Below, piece after piece: positions 57,714-63,691 of a DNA stretch of 64,000 nt. The position numbers and the translations under genes are program-made. Numbering within the stretch: position 1 is the stretch's first letter; each line of letters starts with the position of its first letter. Origin of the DNA: a virus. The notes beneath the pieces were generated by a model that saw only the letters and a list, made by a program, of their open reading frames with translations, ran no database searches and was not told the origin of the DNA. The stretch is from positions 22,484-86,483 of the IMG/VR virus record IMGVR_UViG_3300020109_000011; one strand, written 5' to 3'.

Positions 57714-57899
57714 TCAACCAGCCTGCTGGTCGCGCTTCTCGGTGGAGATCTCGGCCAGCGCGTCGCGGCGGCCGTCCCGGCGCCCGACCTTGTAGGCCGC
57801 CTTCAGCGCCTCGTGCAGGAAGTCCACCCGCTTGACCGTCCCGGCCGAGTGCATCCGGCGCAGGAGGCGGGCACTCTCCTCGATGCTCGGCTCGGCCAC
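57714..57899 (-). CDS. Small helical protein
   Basis: 61 residues from a GTG at 57899; an in-frame ATG at 57968 would overlap the HIT gene by 47 bp. EESARLLRRMHSAGTVKRVD, then FLHEALKAAYKVGRRDGRRD: two basic helices. The TGA stop is written by the GGTTGACAC copy at 57711. Unknown function. Confidence 0.55.
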   Translation of the reverse strand: MAEPSIEESARLLRRMHSAGTVKRVDFLHEALKAAYKVGRRDGRRDALAEISTEKRDQQAG

Positions 57900-57921
57900 A
57901 AGCCCACTCTGCGGGGTCTGC

Positions 57922-58275
57922 TCAGGCCCCGCTCTGCTGCTGTGACCAGGGCAGTAACAGCCCGTCATCGGGGTACCGGGGCACCACGTGGACGTGCAGG
58001 TGGAAGACCGTCTGGGTCGCCGCCCGACCGGCTGAGGTGATCAGGTTCACATCCGCCCCGACCATCTCCTGGGCGAGCTCGGCCGCCCGGCGGAAGACCT
58101 CCCCGGTCACGTAGGGCGCCGTCCGGGCGTCGGCCACGTGCTGGTGAGGCACCACGAGCACGTGTCCGGGCACCACCGGGTTGAGCGGCCGGAAGGCGAT
58201 GTCGTCCGGCCAGCGCCGGATGATCTCGGCCTCGGCCTCGCCCCGGACGATCTTGCAGAACACGCACTCGCCCAT
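57922..58275 (-). CDS. HIT-family nucleotide hydrolase
   Basis: 117 residues, ATG in a TGATG overlap. CVFCKIVRGEAEAEIIRRWP, FRPLNPVVPGHVLVVPHQHV and the histidine triad FHLHVHVVPR near residue 100 identify a HIT/Hint-like protein of the AMP-lysine or dinucleoside polyphosphate hydrolase group. Normally a cytoplasmic nucleotide-metabolism enzyme. It is uncommon in phages and may adjust nucleotide signals during infection. Confidence 0.88.
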   Translation of the reverse strand: MGECVFCKIVRGEAEAEIIRRWPDDIAFRPLNPVVPGHVLVVPHQHVADARTAPYVTGEVFRRAAELAQEMVGADVNLITSAGRAATQTVFHLHVHVVPRYPDDGLLLPWSQQQSGA

Positions 58276-58688
58276 CAGCCCGGCCACCTCTCGTCGTGCA
58301 CCTCGATGTCGGCGTAGCTGCCGAACAGCCCGGCGAAGGTCGGCAGCCGCTGCCCGGTCACCCGGGACTCGAAGGTCCGCACCGGTACCGACCGCAGCTG
58401 GCCCGAGCGGTACTCCTCGTGCGCGGCCGTCAGGGCCTGGTAGACCGCGTCCTCGTTCGGCCCCTGGTTGACACGCCACTTCCGGCCGCAGCCCGGACAG
58501 CGGAGCTCCCCAGCCGTCGGGCCCATCTCGACCTCGACGTGCGGACGGTCGTGCAGGAAGTAGTGCGGGCTGGGCGGCCAGACCAGGCGCTGGATCCGGA
58601 ACGCGATCTCGTTGCGCCCGTCCTCGTCCAGGTCCAGCGACTTCGCCAGCTGGACGGCGGTCTCCATGATGTCGTCGTCGGTGATCAC
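58275..58688 (-). CDS. Hypothetical protein with zinc ribbon
   Basis: 137 residues from a GTG in a GTGA overlap. N-terminal helices (METAVQLAKSLDLDEDGRNE), then LRCPGCGRKWRVNQGPNEDA (one visible CxxC) and a strand-rich end. TGATG-coupled to the HIT gene. Function unknown. Confidence 0.6.
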   Translation of the reverse strand: MITDDDIMETAVQLAKSLDLDEDGRNEIAFRIQRLVWPPSPHYFLHDRPHVEVEMGPTAGELRCPGCGRKWRVNQGPNEDAVYQALTAAHEEYRSGQLRSVPVRTFESRVTGQRLPTFAGLFGSYADIEVHDERWPG

Positions 58689-59083
58689 GCGACCCCCGCC
58701 CGCCGTGCAGCCGCCCGCGCCTCGCGCTCCCGCTGGGCGTCGTCCAGCGTCCAGATCCACAGCTGGCGGTCGGCGTCCTCGGGCTGGTTGAAGATGATCC
58801 GGCGCCGAGCCTGGGACGGCCGCCGCACGCCGTGCGCGTACCCGAGCGAGAAGACCCGGTGCCCCTCGGCGGTCAGCGCGCCCCCGAGCACGTCGAAGAC
58901 CGTGCCGTAGATCCCGAACGGCCAGATGAACATCTTGATCCGCAGGTAGCTGCCCCGGGGCCCCAGCCGCAGCGAGCCGTTGGGCTTGGCCACCCGGTCC
59001 CGGAGCTCGGCCAGCGTCACCAGGCGGGCGCCCGCAGGCACCCCGCCCGGCCGCTTGTCCGGGGTCTGCACCGGCTCCAGCAT
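58685..59083 (-). CDS. Hypothetical protein
   Basis: 132 residues, ATG in a TGATG overlap. LRLGPRGSYLRIKMFIWPFG, then YGTVFDVLGGALTAEGHRVF and RRIIFNQPEDADRQLWIWTL. Beta-rich with a terminal basic helix. No family recognised. Confidence 0.6.
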   Translation of the reverse strand: MLEPVQTPDKRPGGVPAGARLVTLAELRDRVAKPNGSLRLGPRGSYLRIKMFIWPFGIYGTVFDVLGGALTAEGHRVFSLGYAHGVRRPSQARRRIIFNQPEDADRQLWIWTLDDAQREREARAAARRAGVA

Positions 59084-59436
59084 CACTCCACCACCTGCCA
59101 GTCCCCGACCAGACGCCGGACGATCTCGAAGTGCTTGTGGTCCTCGGGGTCGTGCCCCGCGATCTTCGTCAGGTGCCACTGGGCGGCCTCCAGCGTGCCG
59201 CGCTTCCCGTAGAGCGCCTTCGGGATGATCCGGGGCAGGGCGTAGACCCAGTCCTCGGACTTGGACCGGACGCACCACTCGTAGCGCAGGCCCTCCTCCT
59301 CCCGCAGCACCGCCAGCGCGCGCTCGGCGCGGCCGGGCTCCCCGGTGAACTCCCCCATGTCAACCGGGCACTGGGGGTCGCCGTAGGCGCACCGGGCGCG
59401 CGTGCAGTGGCCCCGGTGGATGGCCTCGTCACCCAC
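59083..59436 (-). CDS. Hypothetical protein
   Basis: 117 residues from a GTG overlapping the previous gene by 8 bp. CTRARCAYGDPQCPVDMGEF (Cys-rich), then a helical part with RYEWCVRSKSEDWVYALPRI and HFEIVRRLVGDWQVVE. Unknown function. Confidence 0.58.
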   Translation of the reverse strand: MGDEAIHRGHCTRARCAYGDPQCPVDMGEFTGEPGRAERALAVLREEEGLRYEWCVRSKSEDWVYALPRIIPKALYGKRGTLEAAQWHLTKIAGHDPEDHKHFEIVRRLVGDWQVVE

Positions 59437-59818
59437 GGGCCCGGTCCGCCTTCCAGCTCTCCAGCACCTGATCCAGCGGCTGGCCGGTCATCCCCTCGGT
59501 GTCCCGCAGGATCACCAGCTGGTTGGGCCGCAGCCACTGGAGGAAGTCGTGCACGGCCTCGGACCCGGCGGTTGACAGGTGCCGGGCCAGCAGCGAGATC
59601 GCGCCGTCCTGGCTGTGCCCGCCGAAGGTCAGGTCGTCCAGGATCGCGCTGGCCTGCGCGCGCTGGCTGGCCGTGCTCGGCGGCACCGCGTGCTGGAGGG
59701 CGCCCTTCTCCCGCTCGTCGGCCAGCGCCTGCGCGATGGCCCAGACGGTGGGCTGGTAGCCGTCCTCGCCCAGCAACTCCTCGGCGTGGTCCTGGTCGGC
59801 CTGGGTCGGCTTCGCCAT
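59429..59818 (-). CDS. Hypothetical helical protein
   Basis: 129 residues, ATG in a TGATG overlap. Helical with WAIAQALADEREKGALQHAV and HDFLQWLRPNQLVILRDTEG. A GGTTGACAG variant sits at 59571. Function unknown. Confidence 0.58.
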   Translation of the reverse strand: MAKPTQADQDHAEELLGEDGYQPTVWAIAQALADEREKGALQHAVPPSTASQRAQASAILDDLTFGGHSQDGAISLLARHLSTAGSEAVHDFLQWLRPNQLVILRDTEGMTGQPLDQVLESWKADRARG

Positions 59819-60162
59819 CAGCCCAGCACCTCCACCGGCAGCACGGTGGACCGCAGGGTCATGCCCGCGCGCGGGCTGTAGACGCCCTGCACGGCCCAGC
59901 GGGCCCGGTCCTCGGCCATCGCCCGGGCGTCGGGGTAGACGTACTCGATCAGCCGCAGCACGCGCACGCCGCCCTTCGCCCGGGCCAGGCCGCGCGCCTC
60001 CGCGTCGGCGATGGCCTGGGCCAGCAGCCCGGCCACCTCGCCGCGCTCGGGGTAGTCCTGGGGCAGCAGGTCGTTGGCCACGTCCCAGTGCTCGGTGGTC
60101 GGCTCGATCTCGTTGATGCTCGCGCTGCCCATCTGCATGGTGATGCGCTCGGTGTCGGCCAT
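59818..60162 (-). CDS. Hypothetical protein
   Basis: 114 residues, ATG in a TGATG overlap. AGLLAQAIADAEARGLARAK helix and VRVLRLIEYVYPDARAMAED, with a strand-rich end (GMTLRSTVLPVEVLG). Coupled on both sides; no family recognised. Confidence 0.58.
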   Translation of the reverse strand: MADTERITMQMGSASINEIEPTTEHWDVANDLLPQDYPERGEVAGLLAQAIADAEARGLARAKGGVRVLRLIEYVYPDARAMAEDRARWAVQGVYSPRAGMTLRSTVLPVEVLG

Positions 60163-60566
60163 CAGGCCATCGCCTCCTCAGGCTTGCTGTCCATCCACCA
60201 CAGGCCCTTGCTGGGCGCCGCGTGGTCCCACTCGGTGTCGTGCATGACCAGGCCCCCGGGAGTCCCCCTGCGCCCGAGGACCGGGGCGTGCCCCCGGGGG
60301 TACTCGCAGCGCGCCTCCAGGTAGGCCCCCTTCGGGTTGTCGATCTCGTGCACCGCCGCGCACCTGCGCTCGTCCTGGATGGCCAGCGCGCGCTGGAGGA
60401 CCAGGTCATCGATCTTGCGCTGGGCGTTGCGCATCCGGGTGCGCGCGGACCGGACCAGCGGGCGCTGGTCGCTCTGGTCCACCCGCACCCCGGCGATGCC
60501 CGAGGCCATCCGCCAGACGTAGGTCGGCTTCAGCAGCTGGCTCATGAAGCCCTCGAAGGTCAGCAT
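60162..60566 (-). CDS. Hypothetical protein with helical core
   Basis: 134 residues, ATG in a TGATG overlap. RPLVRSARTRMRNAQRKIDD helix, then CAAVHEIDNPKGAYLEARCE and RGHAPVLGRRGTPGGLVMH, which could be a Cys/His metal site. Function unknown. Confidence 0.58.
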   Translation of the reverse strand: MLTFEGFMSQLLKPTYVWRMASGIAGVRVDQSDQRPLVRSARTRMRNAQRKIDDLVLQRALAIQDERRCAAVHEIDNPKGAYLEARCEYPRGHAPVLGRRGTPGGLVMHDTEWDHAAPSKGLWWMDSKPEEAMA

Positions 60567-60823
60567 CACGAGCCCTCCAGCGACGGCACGGACTTCCAGG
60601 TCCGGCCGCCGTTCAGGGCGGTCCCGGCGACCACGGCCAGCCCCTGCCGCTCCAGGGCCTTCATGGCCACCAGGGTCTGGCCCGGTGGCAGCTTCAGCGC
60701 CTGCGCGATCTCGGTGATGGTCTCCGGGGACCAGCCCAGGTTCCGGGCCCGTCGGAGGCGGTCCAGGACGGCCTGCTGCCGGGCGTTGAGCTCGCGCCGC
60801 TGACGGCCGTCGGGAGCGGTCAC
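60566..60823 (-). CDS. Winged-helix DNA-binding protein
   Basis: 85 residues from a GTG in a GTGA overlap. RQQAVLDRLRRARNLGWSPE, TITEIAQALKLPPGQTLVAM, KALERQGLAVVAG: three helices and a wing of the MarR/IclR type. A second small winged helix of this kind is at 18257. Either could be a regulator; the gene lies mid-operon without its own promoter. Confidence 0.6.
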   Translation of the reverse strand: MTAPDGRQRRELNARQQAVLDRLRRARNLGWSPETITEIAQALKLPPGQTLVAMKALERQGLAVVAGTALNGGRTWKSVPSLEGS

Positions 60824-61158
60824 AGGTACATCCCGGCGAGCTCGAAGGTCAGCGCCACGAGCTCGGTCTTCTCGCCGCCGTCCTCGGTCCACACCACCCG
60901 GAAGGACTCCGGGACCAGCAGGTTGTCCAGCATCAGCGAGGACGGCATCTCGTCCTCGAACAGGGTGACCGTCCAGGCCGGGGCCTTGGCCGGGGAGAAC
61001 ATCGACGGGGCCGGACGGTCCAGGTACTGCACGGTCCGCACGCCGGGCCGCAGGGCCAGCATCTGCTCGGCCGCCGCGAGCACGCGGGGATCGCCCCAGC
61101 CGACCGACCGGGCCTGGAAGACCTCGGCGTTCAGCTGGACGACGACGGTGGTGATCAT
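60820..61158 (-). CDS. Hypothetical protein
   Basis: 112 residues, ATG overlapping the previous stop (ATGA). Alpha/beta pattern with MITTVVVQLNAEVFQARSVG and FEDEMPSSLMLDNLLVPESF. No family recognised. Confidence 0.58.
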   Translation of the reverse strand: MITTVVVQLNAEVFQARSVGWGDPRVLAAAEQMLALRPGVRTVQYLDRPAPSMFSPAKAPAWTVTLFEDEMPSSLMLDNLLVPESFRVVWTEDGGEKTELVALTFELAGMYL

Positions 61159-61316
61159 GTGCGCCTCCTCAGGCGGTTGACACGGCGACGCCAGCGCCAG
61201 CGGGACCAGAAGCCCGCGTGCAGCGCCACGTCCTCGGAGCAGACCAGGCAGCGCCAGGACCAGTAGAGGGGCCCTGGCGCTGCCGCGTGGTCGTAGATCA
61301 GGCCGTTGCGGATCAC
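61155..61316 (-). CDS. Basic microprotein
   Basis: 53 residues from a GTG in a GTGA overlap with the nicotinamidase gene. CLVCSEDVALHAGFWSRWRW followed by an Arg-rich end; the final codons contain GGTTGACAC (61175). One CxxC, so possibly metal binding. Function unknown. Confidence 0.52.
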   Translation of the reverse strand: MIRNGLIYDHAAAPGPLYWSWRCLVCSEDVALHAGFWSRWRWRRRVNRLRRRT

Positions 61317-61951
61317 AGCAGCGCGGTGGTGGTGAGCACCGCGCCCTGCTGCTCCAGCTGGGCCAGGGCGTCCTGGCTGCTCTGGAGGGCCACCCCGGCC
61401 ACCAGGTCGGTGATGACCCGGACCTGCGCCAGCCGCTGGCTGCGGACCAGGCCCAGCGCGTGCAGCGCGGACTCCTTCACGCAGTAGTCGGTGGCGATGC
61501 CGACCACGTCCAGGGCCTCGATCTGGTCCACGCCCAGCTGGTAGGACAGCGGCGCGTTGCCGCGCGCCGTGCGCCCCTGGAAGGCCGAGTAGTCCGGCCG
61601 ACCCTGGCCCTTGCGGATGACCTTGATCGGCGTGCCCTCCCAGCCCAGGACGAGCTCGGGGTGCAGCTGGGACCCCTCGGTGCCGGACACGCAGTGCACC
61701 GGCCAGGTGGTCACGTAGTCGGGGTCGGTGCCCGGCGCGGCGAAGTGGCCGCCGTTGAGGCTGGGCAGCGGGTCGTGCCAGTCCTGCGACACGTAGATGC
61801 GCGAGTAGCGGTCCTGGTGGGCCGCCATGATCTTCGTGGAGATGTCGCGGGCCACCTGGGCCCCGCCGGTCACCGCGAGGGCGCCGCCCTCGCAGAAGTC
61901 CCTCTGCACGTCCACGATCAGGAGCCCTCGGCGGGCCTGGGTCTGCGTCAT
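61313..61951 (-). CDS. Nicotinamidase-like cysteine hydrolase (isochorismatase family), leaderless
   Basis: 212 residues beginning MTQTQARRGLLIVDVQRDFC. The catalytic triad is complete: Asp14 (LIVDVQRDF), Lys114 (VIRKGQGRPDYSAF) and Cys157 (ATDYCVKES). Metal ligands typical of PncA are present in SQDWHDPLPSLNGGHFA (Asp57, His59, His69) and the substrate loop WPVHCVSGTEG. It should hydrolyse nicotinamide to nicotinate. CATACT lies six bases from the ATG. First gene of a long coupled operon that runs down to 57,714. Confidence 0.88.
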   Translation of the reverse strand: MTQTQARRGLLIVDVQRDFCEGGALAVTGGAQVARDISTKIMAAHQDRYSRIYVSQDWHDPLPSLNGGHFAAPGTDPDYVTTWPVHCVSGTEGSQLHPELVLGWEGTPIKVIRKGQGRPDYSAFQGRTARGNAPLSYQLGVDQIEALDVVGIATDYCVKESALHALGLVRSQRLAQVRVITDLVAGVALQSSQDALAQLEQQGAVLTTTALL

Positions 61952-61957
61952 GGAACA

Positions 61958-61986
61958 AGTATGGGCCCCGCTGTCAACTGTGTCAA
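61958..61986 (-). promoter_or_regulatory. Leaderless early promoter with tandem TTGACA boxes
   Basis: TTGACA at 61981-61986 and 61972-61977 (minus strand), 17 bp, CATACT at 61958-61963, six bases to the ATG at 61951. Both boxes lie in the loop of an 11-bp hairpin. Confidence 0.8.
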
Positions 61987-62000
61987 CAACGGGGCCCATA
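61960..62000 (-). terminator. Hairpin enclosing the next promoter
   Basis: TATGGGCCCCG (61960-61970) pairs perfectly with CGGGGCCCATA (61990-62000). It lies 17 bp past the stop at 62017 and holds both TTGACA boxes of the nicotinamidase promoter in its 19-base loop. Confidence 0.7.
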
Positions 62001-62016
62001 CGGGTGAGCGTGCCGC

Positions 62017-62310
62017 TCAGAAGGCGACGACCTTCGGGCCGTCGTCCAGCACCTTCTCGGCCTCGAACACGGCCTCGGTGGCGTCGGGCGCGAACACCCG
62101 GATGACCATCCGGCCGGTCTTGCCGCGCGCCATGACCTCCACCGGGACCGGCAGGTTCCAGACGCGCTTGCCGTAGGCGTTGAGCACGGCCCGGTACTGG
62201 GCGAGCCAGGTGTCCACGGCCTCGGGGCCGGTCGGGCCGAAGTCCACCAGGAAGTTCTCGGGCTGGATGACGGGAGCCTCGGTCCCGTCGCTCAGGGTCT
62301 TGGTCTGCAT
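62017..62310 (-). CDS. Hypothetical protein
   Basis: 97 residues, ATG after GAGGAGGA. VIQPENFLVDFGPTGPEAVD, then YGKRVWNLPVPVEVMARGKT and RMVIRVFAPDATEAVFEAEK: small alpha/beta fold. Follows the MTQT gene 62321-62461. Function unknown. Confidence 0.6.
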   Translation of the reverse strand: MQTKTLSDGTEAPVIQPENFLVDFGPTGPEAVDTWLAQYRAVLNAYGKRVWNLPVPVEVMARGKTGRMVIRVFAPDATEAVFEAEKVLDDGPKVVAF

Positions 62311-62320
62311 GGGGTCCTCC

Positions 62321-62461
62321 TCAGACGGTCAGGGAACGGACGCGGCGCGCCTGGAGCCGCCACATCAGCAGGGCGACGCGGACCGGGCCCATGCTCGGCG
62401 CGGTGGCCGGGGTCTGGAAAGCGGCGGGCCGGGTGCGGATCGCCTGCCAGGTCTGCGTCAT
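62321..62461 (-). CDS. Leaderless basic microprotein, MTQT class
   Basis: 46 residues beginning MTQTWQAIRTRPAAFQTPAT, ending VALLMWRLQARRVRSLTV, a basic amphipathic helix that could bind membrane or nucleic acid. CATACT lies six bases from the ATG. Found through its promoter rather than by length. Confidence 0.6.
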   Translation of the reverse strand: MTQTWQAIRTRPAAFQTPATAPSMGPVRVALLMWRLQARRVRSLTV

Positions 62462-62467
62462 GGAGAA

Positions 62468-62496
62468 AGTATGGCGCGCCGTGTCAACAGTGTCAA
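62468..62496 (-). promoter_or_regulatory. Leaderless early promoter with tandem TTGACA boxes
   Basis: TTGACA at 62491-62496 and 62482-62487 (minus strand), 17 bp, CATACT at 62468-62473, six bases to the ATG at 62461. Confidence 0.8.
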
Positions 62497-62506
62497 CACG
62501 GCGCGC
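62474..62506 (-). terminator. Hairpin enclosing the next promoter
   Basis: GCGCGCCGTGT (62474-62484) pairs perfectly with ACACGGCGCGC (62496-62506), loop 11 bases. It ends the operon at 62520 and overlaps both promoter boxes of the gene 62321-62461. Confidence 0.7.
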
Positions 62507-62519
62507 TCTACCGGGTGAG

Positions 62520-62891
62520 TCAGATGCCGATGTCCTCGGGCTCGGTCACCCAGCGGCGGACCACCCGGACGGTCAGGTGCCAGCCCTCCTCCCGCAGCTT
62601 GACCACCCGGGCGTTGGCCGGGCCCTGGTGCTGGTTCCACGGCGTCAGCGCCTGCCAGAACCCGGACCGGGTGAGCTCCTGGGCCTGGTACTCGGCGCGG
62701 AAGTCGGTGGTCCCCAGCGAGCGGACCGTGTTGACGGCCAGCACGGCCTCGGCGGCATCGTTCGCCGCCACGTCCCGGGCGCCCAGGAAGCTGGCCACGG
62801 GCTGGTCGTCGTGGTGGTTGTCGGTGCCCGCGCCCTCGTAGACGTGCTCGGCCCGGTTCCGGCCGACCCGCCACTCCCCGGCGGCGGTCAC
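62520..62891 (-). CDS. Hypothetical protein
   Basis: 123 residues from a GTG in a GTGA overlap. DNHHDDQPVASFLGARDVAA, DFRAEYQAQELTRSGFWQAL and GWHLTVRVVRRWVTEPEDI. Mixed alpha/beta; no family recognised. Confidence 0.58.
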   Translation of the reverse strand: MTAAGEWRVGRNRAEHVYEGAGTDNHHDDQPVASFLGARDVAANDAAEAVLAVNTVRSLGTTDFRAEYQAQELTRSGFWQALTPWNQHQGPANARVVKLREEGWHLTVRVVRRWVTEPEDIGI

Positions 62892-63187
62892 GCGGCCAGG
62901 CTCTCGGGGTCGTAGCGCCAGGACCCGTCCGGGTCCTGCACCATCGCGTCACGCCAGATGCCGTGGGCGTCCCGGGCCAGGCCCTGGCAGGCCAGACCGG
63001 ACTCCAGGGTCTGGCGGATGATGCCCAGGAACTCGTCCCCGTTCAGCATCTCCAGCGCGTCCAGGGCCTCGGCCTTCATCGCGTCGTCCTCGTCCCACTC
63101 CAGGATGGCGCGCAGCTGGACGGGGCTGACATGCGCACGGGGCTCGGAGAGGTCCCGGCGCTCGTAGTCGGGCAGCGGGGCGGTCAC
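62888..63187 (-). CDS. Hypothetical acidic protein
   Basis: 99 residues from a GTG in a GTGA overlap. Helical (AILEWDEDDAMKAEALDALE, EFLGIIRQTLESGLACQGLA). Coupled on both sides. Function unknown. Confidence 0.58.
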   Translation of the reverse strand: MTAPLPDYERRDLSEPRAHVSPVQLRAILEWDEDDAMKAEALDALEMLNGDEFLGIIRQTLESGLACQGLARDAHGIWRDAMVQDPDGSWRYDPESLAA

Positions 63188-63354
63188 GCGGGCACCGGGG
63201 TGATCAGGGCGTCCATCTCCGGGCCCCGGACCAGGAAGGCCCGGCGGTCGGCCCACAGCTGGCACTCGCCGTAGGACCCCACGAAGGTGGTCCACTGGTC
63301 GAACAGGCGGTCCTTGCCCCGGACCTCGTACTGCGGCTCTGCGGTCTGCGTCAT
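63184..63354 (-). CDS. Leaderless microprotein, MTQT class
   Basis: 56 residues beginning MTQTAEPQYEVRGKDRLFDQ, with WTTFVGSYGECQLWADRRAF. Small alpha/beta fold. TATCTT lies six bases before the ATG. First gene of the leftward operon ending at 62520. Confidence 0.6.
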   Translation of the reverse strand: MTQTAEPQYEVRGKDRLFDQWTTFVGSYGECQLWADRRAFLVRGPEMDALITPVPA

Positions 63355-63360
63355 GAGTCC

Positions 63361-63397
63361 AAGATAGTTGACAGTGTTGACAAATGCAAGCCATACC
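63361..63397. promoter_or_regulatory. Bidirectional promoter region at right end of leftward arm
   Basis: Plus strand: TTGACA (63368-63373), second TTGACA (63377-63382) in an 18-bp spacer, CATACC (63392-63397). Minus strand: TATCTT (63361-63366), six bases from the ATG at 63354. The tandem boxes point rightward here, so the leftward -10 uses them in the opposite orientation. Confidence 0.6.
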
Positions 63398-63423
63398 CCG
63401 GCGAGTCCTGCCACCATCGAGGG

Positions 63424-63666
63424 ATGTACGAGATCCCCGACCCGCTGACCGAGGCCCGCCAGCAGGCCGCACAGGGCTGGACCCAGACCATCCTGGCCCG
63501 GACCTCCGAGCTTTCGCCGAGCACGCCGCTGCCCGACCGCATCGCGCACGCCGACCTGCCCGAGCTCCCGGAGTGGCTGACGAAGCTGATCTGGATCGAG
63601 CTCGTGGCCTGGCGCGGCCAGGCCCTGGTCGAGCGGGTCGTGGCCCGCGCGGGCGCCCACGGTTGA
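63424..63666 (+). CDS. Hypothetical helical protein
   Basis: 80 residues. MYEIPDPLTEARQQAAQGWT, then LPEWLTKLIWIELVAWRGQA. Helical with conserved-looking Trp residues. About 26 bases of leader from the rightward promoter. Its TGA stop is in GGTTGACAC (63661). No family recognised. Confidence 0.58.
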   Translation: MYEIPDPLTEARQQAAQGWTQTILARTSELSPSTPLPDRIAHADLPELPEWLTKLIWIELVAWRGQALVERVVARAGAHG

Positions 63667-63682
63667 CACGGCTGGCTATAGC
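63663..63682 (+). promoter_or_regulatory. Promoter for the last gene, near-leaderless
   Basis: TTGACA (63663-63668), 8 bp, TATAGC (63677-63682), nine bases to the ATG at 63692. Confidence 0.55.
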
Positions 63683-63691
63683 CTGACCGCC

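Larger units (their letters stand above)
53805..63669. repeat. Dispersed GGTTGACAC sites, second leftward arm
   Basis: Forward at 58466, 61175, 63661; reverse at 53805, 56884, 57711. Variants near 54551, 54967, 55258, 57221, 59357 and 59571. The 57711 and 63661 copies supply stop codons of the adjoining genes. Confidence 0.85.

Noticed and set aside
775-63669. CRISPR array or insertion-sequence ends as an explanation of the repeated TTGACA motif
   Set aside because: The copies are 9 bp, irregularly spaced, in both orientations and embedded in intact genes, with no spacer structure, transposase or target duplications.
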